DNA of 64,000 nt from Saccharospirillum sp043196875 (lineage in GTDB: Bacteria > Pseudomonadota > Gammaproteobacteria > Pseudomonadales > Natronospirillaceae). Below, in pieces: positions 8,111-15,911 of this stretch. The position numbers and the translations under genes were made by a program. The notes beneath the pieces are model-generated. The model saw only the letters and a program-made list of their open reading frames with translations. It was not told the DNA's origin and searched no databases. How positions within the stretch are numbered: the stretch's first letter is position 1; every line of letters starts with the position of its first letter. The DNA is taken from assembly GCF_043196875.1 (NCBI RefSeq), contig NZ_JBEBMX010000009.1, positions 101,704 through 165,703 on the forward strand, written 5' to 3'.

Positions 8111-8737
8111 ATGACTCCTCTGGTGCTGATCGGCGACCTGGTCGCCTCACGTCGTTCCAGCTTGCGTCAACAACTGCAAGAACAGCTCAAGGGCGCACTG
8201 GACGACCTGAACCAGAATCGAAACGGCCTAACATCGCCCTACACCATCACCCTGGGCGATGAATTCCAGGTGGTTTACGACCAGGCCGACCGGGTTTTCG
8301 CTGACTGCCTGGCCATAGCTGCCGCCGTGTATCCGGTGCGGATGCGGTTCTCATTGAGCCTCGGCGCTATCAGTACCGACCTGAATCCGGACCAGGCGCT
8401 GGGCATGGACGGGCCGGCGTTCTATCAGGCGCGTGATGGCATTGATCGGCTCAAACGCAGCGGCGAACTCTTTACCCTGGCCGGACTGAGTGAGTCAGAA
8501 CAGCCACTCGCCAGCGGCGGTCTGGGTTTGTTCAGCCACCAGCTCAACAAGTGGAACGCCAATCGTCTGCACATTCTGAATCGTTTGCTGTCAGGCTGGC
8601 GGGTCGAGCGCATCGCCGAAGAACTGAACATCAGCGAACAGGCGGTCTACAAGAACATCAACAGCGGTGGTTTGCATGCCGTTATCCGGCTGCTGACGGC
8701 GCTGACCCAAACCCTCAACCAATCGATGCGGAGCTGA
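8111..8737 (+). CDS. SatD-family protein
   Basis: 208 aa. The N-terminus PLVLIGDLVASR and the TLGDEFQVVY stretch are typical of the SatD family, named after the acid-tolerance sat locus of Streptococcus mutans. The C-terminal ~60 residues contain a helix-turn-helix-like segment (RIAEELNISEQAVYKNI), suggesting nucleic-acid binding. ATG 8111 is six bases after GAGG; the in-frame TTG at 8105 is too close to it. The next gene starts three bases after the stop and encodes a polytopic membrane protein, the usual partner. The biochemical role of the family is not known. Confidence 0.75.
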   Translation: MTPLVLIGDLVASRRSSLRQQLQEQLKGALDDLNQNRNGLTSPYTITLGDEFQVVYDQADRVFADCLAIAAAVYPVRMRFSLSLGAISTDLNPDQALGMDGPAFYQARDGIDRLKRSGELFTLAGLSESEQPLASGGLGLFSHQLNKWNANRLHILNRLLSGWRVERIAEELNISEQAVYKNINSGGLHAVIRLLTALTQTLNQSMRS

Positions 8738-8739
8738 AG

Positions 8740-9483
8740 GTGTTGATCTGGTTGTTTCTGGTGGGCTGGCTGACCAGCCGCCTGGCGCTGATCGTACGCG
8801 ATGAACCACTGGGATCACGCTTTCTGATCAGCCTGCTAACGCTGCAACTGCTGTGGTGCTGGCTGACTCTGGGGCTGTCCTTTGCCAGCCTGAGCCTGGC
8901 CGGTCTGATGCTGCTGGCCTTGATCGTCCCCGAACGACTGCTGCCGCAAAGCTGGCTCAACGATGGCCGTTTGGCGGCAACTCTGCTGATGCTGGTCACC
9001 CTGGCCCTGCTCGCCGACGCCCTGCCCGCTCCGGTCTGGCAACGCAGTTTCGAAGCCTGGCTGTGGAACCTGGGCATGAGCACCGCCCAACTGACCCGTG
9101 CCCTGATCTGGCTGACCGGCTTTTTATTAGTCGCCAACGAAGCCAACCTGCTGATCCGCAGCCTGTTTCATCGCTTCTCACTGGAGCCCAGGCTCACTGC
9201 AAATAGTGATGCTGATGGCGACGACAGCCAAACCCAAGTCGATGCCCGCGAATACAATGCCGGTCGGGTGATCGGCATTCTGGAACGCTGGTTGATGTAT
9301 CTGGTGCTGGTTTCCAGCGCCAACTACAACGTCATTGCCATCATCATCGCCGCCAAGGGATTTGCGCGTTTTCGTCAGTTGGAAGAGCGCGCCTTTGCCG
9401 AATATGTGCTGATCGGCACCCTGGCTTCGACGCTGGTCACCATCGGCATTGCCGAAAGCTTAAGATCAATACTGAGTCAGTAA
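8740..9483 (+). CDS. polytopic membrane protein paired with SatD (DUF3307-like)
   Basis: About 247 aa from GTG 8740 (or TTG 8743), immediately after the SatD stop, with GAAGG just upstream. There are six or seven hydrophobic helices, a hydrophilic Asp/Ser-rich loop near residue 160, and a final NVIAIIIAAKGFARFRQL...AEYVLIGTLAS segment. That last part resembles the conserved end of membrane proteins encoded next to satD (DUF3307 type). Tight spacing implies translational coupling and a joint function. The last 18 bases overlap the convergent GGDEF-EAL gene. Function unknown. Confidence 0.7.
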   Translation: MLIWLFLVGWLTSRLALIVRDEPLGSRFLISLLTLQLLWCWLTLGLSFASLSLAGLMLLALIVPERLLPQSWLNDGRLAATLLMLVTLALLADALPAPVWQRSFEAWLWNLGMSTAQLTRALIWLTGFLLVANEANLLIRSLFHRFSLEPRLTANSDADGDDSQTQVDAREYNAGRVIGILERWLMYLVLVSSANYNVIAIIIAAKGFARFRQLEERAFAEYVLIGTLASTLVTIGIAESLRSILSQ

Positions 9484-11568
9484 CGCCGGCTCGCCAAAGC
9501 AATGGCCCTGGCATTGATCACAGCCCAGTGCCGCAAGAATCTGTACCTGCTCGGGTGTTTCCACGCCTTCGGCCAGGACCTGCAACCCCAGGGGTCGCGC
9601 CATGGCGATGATCGACTTAATAATGGTGTAAGCACTGCTGCGCGCTTCCAGGCCTTCGACCAGAGAAACATCGATCTTCAGCCGGTCCAACGGCAAGGCA
9701 TGCAACAGCGGTAACGACAAACAGCCGGTGCCGAAATCATCCAGTACAAAGCGCACCCCCATTTCACTTAACTGAGCCATGCGCTCCCGGCTGCGATCCA
9801 GATCGCGGCCGATCAAAACCTCGGTCAGCTCAAACTCCAGCAACGACGGATCTGCACCGGTCAGCGCCAGAATGGCATCCACCTGATCAACAAAATCCGC
9901 CGCCAGCCATTGCCGGATACTGACATTAATGGAAATCGGCAAGGCCGCTTCATCGGCAAACAGCAAGCTTTGTTCGCACACCTGGCGTAACGCCCAACGA
10001 CCGATATCAATGATGAGGCCGCTCGACTCCGCCAGACTCAGAAAATGCTCCGGTTTCAGCACGCCCAGGCGTGGATGGCGCCAGCGCAGCAGCGCCTCAT
10101 AGCCCAAAACGCGGCCGTGCAGATTGGTGCGCGGCTGGTAATGCAGCTCAAACTGGCCGTCTGCCAAAGCCTGACGCAAATCCAATTCCAACTGACTGCG
10201 CCGCTGCAAGCGCGCCTGCATATCCGGCTCGAAAAAACACAGTTGATCGCGCCCGGCCTGCTTGGAGGCATACATCGCCAAATCGGCCGACATCAGCAAG
10301 GTATCCACCGGCTGCTCGTCGCCACGAAACAACATCGCGCCGATACTGGCACTGAGCAAATAAGCCTGGCCCTGCAAATTGTAGGGACGGCGCAACGCCG
10401 CCAACAGTTTATTGCCATAAGCCTGAACCGCGCTTTCAGCCTGGCCAAGATCGGTCGGCAAACCGCCAACCAAGACAACAAACTCATCGCCACCGGTGCG
10501 CGCCAGACTGTCCGAGGTGCGTGAACAGGCCTTCATACGCCGCGCCACCTGCACCAGCAGTTCATCGCCCAGGGTATGACCAAAGGCATCGTTGAGTTGT
10601 TTGAAATGATCCAGATCGATAAACAACAAGGCCGCATACTGACGGCTGCGCTGCGATTGCAGCCGAACATTGTCGAGCCGCTCGATCAGCAAACGACGAT
10701 TGGCCAGCAGCGTCAGCGGGTCCTGATAGGCCAGCTTTTGCATATGCGCTTCAGCCGCCTTGCGTTCCGTAATGTCACTGAAACTGGCGATGTAATGCGT
10801 CACCTTGCCGGTGCCATCACGCACCGCCTTGATCACCGCCCGCTCGGTAAACAGCTCGCCATTCTTGCGCCGGTTGCAGATCTCGCCAGACCAGTAACCC
10901 TCACGCTCAATATCGCTCCAAAGCCGATGATAAAAATCCTCATCGTGCACGCCCGAGCTCAGCACCGACGGATTGCGACCGATCACTTCATCCTCGCGAT
11001 AACCGGTAATCTCAGTAAAAGCCGCATTGACCCGAATGATGCGTCGCTCTCTATCGGTGATCAGCACCGCATCCTGAGTTTGCAGCGCAAGCGCCGAAAT
11101 CTGGTGATCCGCCAAGGCTTCTTTCTGCTCAGTAATATCGCGCATCCACAACAACCAGCTCTCGGGCTCAGGTTCAGAACGCCAACACGCCGACACCTCA
11201 AACCAACGCCAATGACCATTAACCGGCAGGGAAATTTGATCGGACGACCACACCCCAGCGCCTTTTGGCTCACTAATCAGCGCCCTGATCACTGCTGCGG
11301 CCTCATTGGGCAGCACCGCTTCCGGGGTCGATCCCAGATAGGCCGCCCGCGGTCGGTACAGCACATCAGATGAGCGTGAATGCAGATCGCAAAAACGCCC
11401 CTGGGCATCCAGCTCGAACACAAAATCCGGTGATGACGCCAAGACAGCCCGCAACTGAGCATTCTGACGATGCTGGTGCCGCAACCACACAAACAGCCAC
11501 AGACCCAGCCCGATCAGCAAGAACGCTCCCAGCGCCCCAAGCGTCAGCACCCAATCCATTTTCGCCAC
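9466..11568 (-). CDS. PAS-PAS-GGDEF-EAL cyclic-di-GMP enzyme
   Basis: 700 aa. One N-terminal membrane helix (about 8-30) is followed by two PAS domains (~36-150 and ~155-272, the latter ending in ITERK). A GGDEF domain (~280-445) has an intact GGDEF at 359-363 and an RxxD inhibitory site at 350-353, five residues upstream. An EAL domain (~455-700) has EAL at 491-493, FELTE and DDFGTG at 610-615. GGDEF makes and EAL degrades cyclic di-GMP; both motif sets look intact. Two usual EAL positions differ (SIRQW instead of SARQF, GCLSL instead of GYSSL), so activity may be tuned. It is membrane-tethered and probably senses redox or small ligands through PAS. Its 3' end overlaps the SatD-partner gene by 18 bases. 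Confidence 0.92.
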   Translation of the reverse strand: MAKMDWVLTLGALGAFLLIGLGLWLFVWLRHQHRQNAQLRAVLASSPDFVFELDAQGRFCDLHSRSSDVLYRPRAAYLGSTPEAVLPNEAAAVIRALISEPKGAGVWSSDQISLPVNGHWRWFEVSACWRSEPEPESWLLWMRDITEQKEALADHQISALALQTQDAVLITDRERRIIRVNAAFTEITGYREDEVIGRNPSVLSSGVHDEDFYHRLWSDIEREGYWSGEICNRRKNGELFTERAVIKAVRDGTGKVTHYIASFSDITERKAAEAHMQKLAYQDPLTLLANRRLLIERLDNVRLQSQRSRQYAALLFIDLDHFKQLNDAFGHTLGDELLVQVARRMKACSRTSDSLARTGGDEFVVLVGGLPTDLGQAESAVQAYGNKLLAALRRPYNLQGQAYLLSASIGAMLFRGDEQPVDTLLMSADLAMYASKQAGRDQLCFFEPDMQARLQRRSQLELDLRQALADGQFELHYQPRTNLHGRVLGYEALLRWRHPRLGVLKPEHFLSLAESSGLIIDIGRWALRQVCEQSLLFADEAALPISINVSIRQWLAADFVDQVDAILALTGADPSLLEFELTEVLIGRDLDRSRERMAQLSEMGVRFVLDDFGTGCLSLPLLHALPLDRLKIDVSLVEGLEARSSAYTIIKSIIAMARPLGLQVLAEGVETPEQVQILAALGCDQCQGHCFGEPALLTQY

Positions 11569-11733
11569 CCGAAACCATCATCCGCCTGCAGTCTAAAACG
11601 GCGCAGCACAACACCGACTGACCTGGATCAAAGCTCTAACAAGACACCCACGGCAGCGCCCTTCGAAATCGGCTCTGCGCTCGGGAGAACGGGGGTAACT
11701 GATTGAATCCGTTAAATTTTTCAGAGGTGGGGG

Positions 11734-11761
11734 TTGCGCGAGGCGAATTTCCAAGTATTAT
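11734..11761 (+). promoter_or_regulatory. promoter of tRNA-Val
   Basis: A -35-like TTGCGC (11734-11739) and a -10 TATTAT (11756-11761) are separated by 16 bases. They are followed by a GC-rich discriminator (ACGCCCCG) typical of stringently controlled stable-RNA promoters. The predicted start lies only a few bases before the tRNA. Confidence 0.6.
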
Positions 11762-11775
11762 ACGCCCCGACCTGA

Positions 11776-11824
<49 letters not shown>

Positions 11825-11852
<28 letters not shown>

Positions 11853-11893
11853 AATTCTTCATTAAAACCAAGCACTTAGCGGTGCTTGGTTTT
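11825..11893 (+). repeat. attachment-site repeat, tRNA copy (attL-like)
   Basis: 69 bases from the T arm of tRNA-Val through its terminator hairpin are repeated at 15580-15648 in the same orientation, with about ten mismatches by eye. Overlap with a tRNA 3' end is the classic attB location for tyrosine-recombinase elements. Confidence 0.75.
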
Positions 11894-11897
11894 TTTG
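11866..11897 (+). terminator. rho-independent terminator of tRNA-Val
   Basis: A ten-base stem, AACCAAGCAC and GTGCTTGGTT, with a six-base loop is followed by a run of T. It lies 14 bases after the tRNA CCA end. Confidence 0.92.
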
Positions 11898-12126
11898 TGT
11901 CTGGGGTTCTGCAAAATTTTGACGATATTTTGAAGAAATACAGTACCCTCAACACTCATCAGCTGAGCTTGTATATCAGCGGCAACTAAAAAACTACCAA
12001 TGCCACTCCTAACTAGGCATAAAGAGCTTTATTCCTCTTCCAACAACTACCATCCATGTATAGCACTTGCTTAACTAAATTTTTCAAGCCATAATTCCGC
12101 TTAACTAAAACCAAAGAGCTAAGCCC

Positions 12127-12786
12127 ATGGCGACGCAGCTACAAGAACGAATCATTCGCTACATCACGACCAACATAGATCGTAGCCTCTTCCTATCTAT
12201 GGATGATTCAATTAGAACTGCCTACGCAAAAGCTAATCACAGGGCAGAAGAGGACTTCAAAAACACGAATCCCGCACGCCCTAGAGCTCAACTAAGACGC
12301 TACATGATTGACGATGCACTTGCCGGTGCACTATCCGAAGGGCAACCTTCAGTCGAACAAACTGTCCCCAAAGGCGAGCACTATGTTGTTGTTTGTTCAG
12401 GTAATGTGACACTTAGCCACATTGAGTTGCATGAAAATGCACTGGCTCGGCCTGCATTGCACCGAAAACTCATGGCAAGGAAAAATGAAATTTTAGAACC
12501 TTTCACCTTTGACCTGTTTGAAGCACCACCTCCCCGGTTAGATGACGCTTTGCATGTAGTTGCAGTAGTCGTTCATCCGCGGCCGACATCCGAAAAACAG
12601 TCTGAGCCTAGCAACATACTGGTATCAGTTCCGTATACCGATTGGTCCGGATATCACCTCGAAATTTCAATGGCCGAAATGCTTGCCAAGTACGAGGATG
12701 ATTCCAGCTCAGATATTATCGATTCGGCGTGGCCAATGCTGAGAGATGATATAAAGAAAGCAGAAACTGATATTAAGTCGGGTTAA
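12127..12786 (+). CDS. island protein of unknown function, paired with XRE-zincin
   Basis: 219 aa, not recognised. No signal peptide or membrane helix is visible. The first ~70 residues are helical and charged; the central part is beta-rich (EHYVVVCSGNVTLSHIELHE, DALHVVAVVVHPRP); the C-terminus is acidic and helical (KYEDDSSSDIIDSAW). ATG 12127 begins a frame that ends four bases before the next gene, so the two are almost certainly cotranscribed and may be coupled. A toxin, a substrate of the downstream zincin or an accessory defence factor are all possible; nothing in the sequence decides. AT-rich codon use agrees with horizontal origin. Confidence 0.7.
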   Translation: MATQLQERIIRYITTNIDRSLFLSMDDSIRTAYAKANHRAEEDFKNTNPARPRAQLRRYMIDDALAGALSEGQPSVEQTVPKGEHYVVVCSGNVTLSHIELHENALARPALHRKLMARKNEILEPFTFDLFEAPPPRLDDALHVVAVVVHPRPTSEKQSEPSNILVSVPYTDWSGYHLEISMAEMLAKYEDDSSSDIIDSAWPMLRDDIKKAETDIKSG

Positions 12787-12790
12787 GACC

Positions 12791-13999
12791 ATGAGAACAG
12801 GTGTTACTGGATTTCAGCCTGGTAGATTGATTCAGGCTAGAGAATCACTAGGAATTACAAGGGTCGCATTAGCGACCCTTGCTGGTGTATCACCCGCGAC
12901 AATTTCTAACTGGGAAAAAGGTAGTCAATCACCAGAAGAAGAAAAATTACGAACTCTCTCTGAGGCAGTTAAATTCCCATTACACTGGTTTTTAACGCCT
13001 ACTATCGATCATGGAAACAAACCATATTTCTACCGGTCATTGAACTCGGCGACTAAAACCGCACGAGAAATGGCTCGAGTTAGGTTGGATTGGGTTGCAG
13101 AAACAGCCAACACTCTTGGCCAATGGGTACATTGGCCTGAAGTTAATGTGCCTTCCATTTCAGAAAATCAGTTCTTAAAAATTACTGATGGCGAAATTGA
13201 ATCTTTAGCTGAGGAGTGCAGAAAATCCTGGAACCTAGGTATGGGACCAATTTCTGATGTCATCCTTACTTTAGAAAACGCCGGAATTATTGTTGCGCGA
13301 GATGAGATCGGATACTTAAAAATGGATGGGGTCTCACATTGGAGCCATTTAGACAATAGACCTTACATTTTTATAACAGCAGATAAAGCAAATGGTATTC
13401 GCAATAGATTTGACGCTGCGCACGAGCTTGGCCATTTGGTTCTGCACAGAGGTATAGACGAACCTACGCTAAAACAACACTACAAAGAAATAGAACGACA
13501 GGCTGATTTTTTTGCAGGCTGCTTCCTACTTCCTGCAGAGTCATTCTCAGCCGAAGTAAGCTGGCCTACACTGGAAACACTGGTGTCATTGAAGCCTAGA
13601 TGGAAAACATCAGTAGCCTCAATGATTATGAGATGTTACCAGCTTGAAATGATTGATGATGATATAAAGCTACGGCTTTTTAAAGGACGCTCAGCTAGAG
13701 GATGGACAAAGGGTGAACCATATGACAGCGAAGTTTCGCTTGAAAACCCTCGCCTGCTGAATAGAGCAGTTAAAATGATTGTAGATAATGGAATTGTTCA
13801 GCGCTCAGAGTTAGCACATAAAATTGGTCCTTCAGTGCAACTTATTGAGTCATTATGCGGCTTAAAAAATGGCTATTTTTCAGATCAAATTGAAAGCGAA
13901 AACTTGGTTAACCTGAAATCTGCCAAGCCAAATAGAGCTACTGCTCTTAACAAGAGCTTTAGTAACAATGTTGTTGATTTCCCAGGGACTAAGAGATGA
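12791..13999 (+). CDS. XRE-family regulator fused to ImmA/IrrE metallopeptidase
   Basis: 402 aa. Residues ~8-70 form an XRE/Cro helix-turn-helix (RVALATLAGVSPATISNWEKG). After a linker, residues ~190-270 hold an ImmA/IrrE (DUF955) zincin: zinc-binding HELGH at 211-215 in FDAAHELGHLVLHRG and a likely third ligand E235 in ERQADFFAGCFLLP. Proteins of this design act as anti-repressors that cleave or displace a repressor in mobile elements, or in toxin-antitoxin-like modules. The last ~130 residues are of unknown fold. It follows the unknown 219-aa gene by four bases. The zinc ligands are intact, so it is probably active; the target is unknown. Confidence 0.85.
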   Translation: MRTGVTGFQPGRLIQARESLGITRVALATLAGVSPATISNWEKGSQSPEEEKLRTLSEAVKFPLHWFLTPTIDHGNKPYFYRSLNSATKTAREMARVRLDWVAETANTLGQWVHWPEVNVPSISENQFLKITDGEIESLAEECRKSWNLGMGPISDVILTLENAGIIVARDEIGYLKMDGVSHWSHLDNRPYIFITADKANGIRNRFDAAHELGHLVLHRGIDEPTLKQHYKEIERQADFFAGCFLLPAESFSAEVSWPTLETLVSLKPRWKTSVASMIMRCYQLEMIDDDIKLRLFKGRSARGWTKGEPYDSEVSLENPRLLNRAVKMIVDNGIVQRSELAHKIGPSVQLIESLCGLKNGYFSDQIESENLVNLKSAKPNRATALNKSFSNNVVDFPGTKR

Positions 14000-14007
14000 A
14001 AAATGGA

Positions 14008-14030
14008 TGCCCACATGTTCCATGTGGGCA
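14008..14030 (+). terminator. hairpin after XRE-zincin gene, probable terminator
   Basis: A perfect ten-base stem, TGCCCACATG and CATGTGGGCA, with a TTC loop begins nine bases after the stop codon. The following sequence (catttata) is only partly T-rich, so intrinsic termination may be weak. Apart from this hairpin, 14000-14293 is AT-rich and holds no gene I can support. Confidence 0.55.
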
Positions 14031-14293
14031 CATTTATAGAAAGATAAAAAGTGTTGGCCTGCTAAGTACGAAAAATTCAAACTTTACAAGATAGTCTTGT
14101 CTTTAAACTAAACCTTAAAAGAAAACCTAGAACCAAAAATCAGCCATTCTGCGCTAAAAACACCCTACTAGGAGAATATCTTCAATTCATATTATCCAGC
14201 AACAAAAATACACAAAAAAGGTCTTCTACAACAAAAAAGGCCACCCTTTTTAATAGGCAGCCTCTATCAATAGAAAAAACATAATAGCCTGAC

Positions 14294-15037
14294 TCAAACC
14301 AAAGCTTGCTTTTTATCCTGTTCGCGTAAGCTGTAGCCTTGCTTTGCCTTCCGAGCATCAATACGAGCTTTCCGCGCCCGATAGTTAGCCATAGCGCGCT
14401 CTACAGACACCACTGGGGCGTTAGAATCCGAAGAAGTCTTCAATGTAGATCTTAAACCGGCCATATCGTTTGCCTCCATACCCAGCTGGGTAACTCTTTG
14501 TTGCAAGTACTCTATATAATTGTCGTCACTATCCAGAAGATCGTCAACATAAGGGGTAAACCAGGTTTTTCTTAAAACTGGGAGATCAGTGCCTGGGTCT
14601 TTATAAGCAGCATGCCTAACAGCTCCTTCTATATTACATCCATAGCTACTTTCATAGGGTTCACTTTCAGCATAAAGGTAAAACTGAGCGGCATAAGACC
14701 CCCCACTTCCATCATAGCCAACAGTATATAAGCGAGAGCCGTCAGTTTGCTGTATTTCCCCAGTTAACAGATCAATTGACGTCATACTTAAACGCTCAGC
14801 AGGGCTTAAGTAACCTAAATACTCCTCATAATCATCATCACGAATTACATCTGAAAAAAGTGCTTGGGTTAGAAGTATTGGCAGTTCATCCCCAGAGAAA
14901 AGCGTTATCTCGCCACTTTCTGAAGATTTCAGATACTTCCTTAGCGGATAACAAGTTATGAGAGTTTTACCAAAATTGCAGCTCCATAAAGAGTCGGTTG
15001 CGCAAAAGTATTGCGACTTCCACAAAAGTGTCGTCAA
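14294..15037 (-). CDS. island protein of unknown function next to integrase
   Basis: About 247 aa, not recognised. It has no signal peptide or obvious membrane helix. Acidic and aromatic residues are frequent in the middle (DDDYEEYLGYL, YTVGYDGSGGSYAAQFYLYAE). The last ~50 residues are strongly basic and helical (ANYRARKARIDARKAKQGY), which suggests nucleic-acid contact. The start is a TTG at 15037 after GAGGGAAAG, 24 bases downstream of the recombinase stop; a later start is possible. AT-rich like the rest of the island. It is probably cotranscribed with the recombinase remnant. Confidence 0.6.
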   Translation of the reverse strand: MTTLLWKSQYFCATDSLWSCNFGKTLITCYPLRKYLKSSESGEITLFSGDELPILLTQALFSDVIRDDDYEEYLGYLSPAERLSMTSIDLLTGEIQQTDGSRLYTVGYDGSGGSYAAQFYLYAESEPYESSYGCNIEGAVRHAAYKDPGTDLPVLRKTWFTPYVDDLLDSDDNYIEYLQQRVTQLGMEANDMAGLRSTLKTSSDSNAPVVSVERAMANYRARKARIDARKAKQGYSLREQDKKQALV

Positions 15038-15061
15038 CTTTCCCTCTCCCTAAACCTGCAT

Positions 15062-15580
15062 CTATAAATCCGCTCTAACTTCTGTCCAGCTAACATGCTG
15101 ATTCGTATATTCATTAGACATTGTTTGCTGAGTATGCCCAAACAGATGGTTAACATACTCGTTATCAAAGCCTGCTTCCAAGTATAGATGACCACCCAAG
15201 CCCCGGATCGTATGGAAACCAGGCCGCTGCTCGCGAGGCATCGATAGGAATTCTGGCAAGCTATCGCGTAACTGGGCAAACGTCTTACTAAGGTGATCAG
15301 GGGTAATCTGAGCCCAGTGCTCAAGCGCTGCAGCCTTCTTCTTCCGCTCAGGAACCCGATGCAAAATGAACGGGCAGACCGGTGCAATTGATCTGGACCG
15401 CTGAATAACTTCCTGCGGCCCCTCGCCCATTGTGATTTTCAAAAATGCTCGATGGTCGTGCTTTTCTGTTTTCGACTGAATCACCTGCCAGACATCACCC
15501 TCAATGCGGTCATACCTGGCACGCACCCGATCGCCACGTCGCTGGAGTGATATCAGAGCCAGGTCCATTGCGACCTGCAT
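15062..15580 (-). pseudogene. 5'-truncated tyrosine recombinase (phage-type integrase)
   Basis: 172 aa remain, corresponding to the catalytic domain only. Visible catalytic features are the first Arg in SLQRRGD, the Lys-type beta-hairpin SKTEK, HTIR (H123, R126), H149 in LFGHT and the nucleophile Y158. Intact relatives are roughly twice as long and carry an N-terminal core-binding domain. Homology reads upstream of the ATG for about ten codons (YPYSDW), then meets an in-frame stop inside the decayed attachment repeat, so the 5' half was lost at the att junction. The gene therefore probably cannot mobilise the island. I looked for the missing N-terminal part at the other island end and did not find it. 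Confidence 0.82.
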
Positions 15581-15648
15581 CCAGTCCGAGTACGGATAGT
15601 CCCGCCAAACTCTTCATAAAAACCAAGCACTTAGCAGTGGTCGGTTTT
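15580..15648 (+). repeat. attachment-site repeat, distal decayed copy (attR-like)
   Basis: A direct copy of 11825-11893: the T arm and acceptor end of tRNA-Val, the spacer, and the terminator stem, with about ten mismatches that break both the T stem and the terminator. It no longer encodes a tRNA end. It touches the truncated 5' end of the recombinase gene. The 260 bases from here to the next gene contain no ORF I can support. Confidence 0.75.
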
Positions 15649-15911
15649 GCTGCCCCTATGGCCTAGGCAAATTGGTAGCACCTAACTAGCCCAATCAAAT
15701 AATCTTAAAGATCAAAGCTCACCAAAAGACGACTCTTCTGGCATAAAAGACTATTTTTTGTGATTTGCATCACGCTTTTTCCTGGGCAATGCCTCATATT
15801 GACCGCGCCTTTTATAAGGAGAGTTTGATCGGTCGATATCCAGCCAGGTCCCGTACAAGGTTGAGCCGGATCCCTCGACGATTTCGTTCAATGATTGATG
15901 TTGAGGCGTTC

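Larger units (their letters stand above)
11853..15648. mobile_element. small decayed genomic island integrated at tRNA-Val
   Basis: The element begins at the tRNA-Val 3' end and finishes at an imperfect copy of that end plus its terminator (15580-15648). The DNA between is clearly richer in A and T than the flanks. It encodes two genes of an unknown/XRE-zincin module on the plus strand (12127-13999), one unknown gene and a tyrosine-recombinase fragment on the minus strand. The recombinase lacks its N-terminal domain and the att copy has about ten mismatches, so the element is probably old and immobile. The 274 bases between the tRNA and the first gene hold no ORF; a promoter for 12127 must be here but none is clear. 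Confidence 0.75.

Noticed and set aside
11853..12126. Missing N-terminal part of the integrase, as in elements whose attachment site lies inside the integrase gene
   Set aside because: The minus strand here has stops in all useful frames and no integrase-like sequence, so the gene is truncated rather than split.
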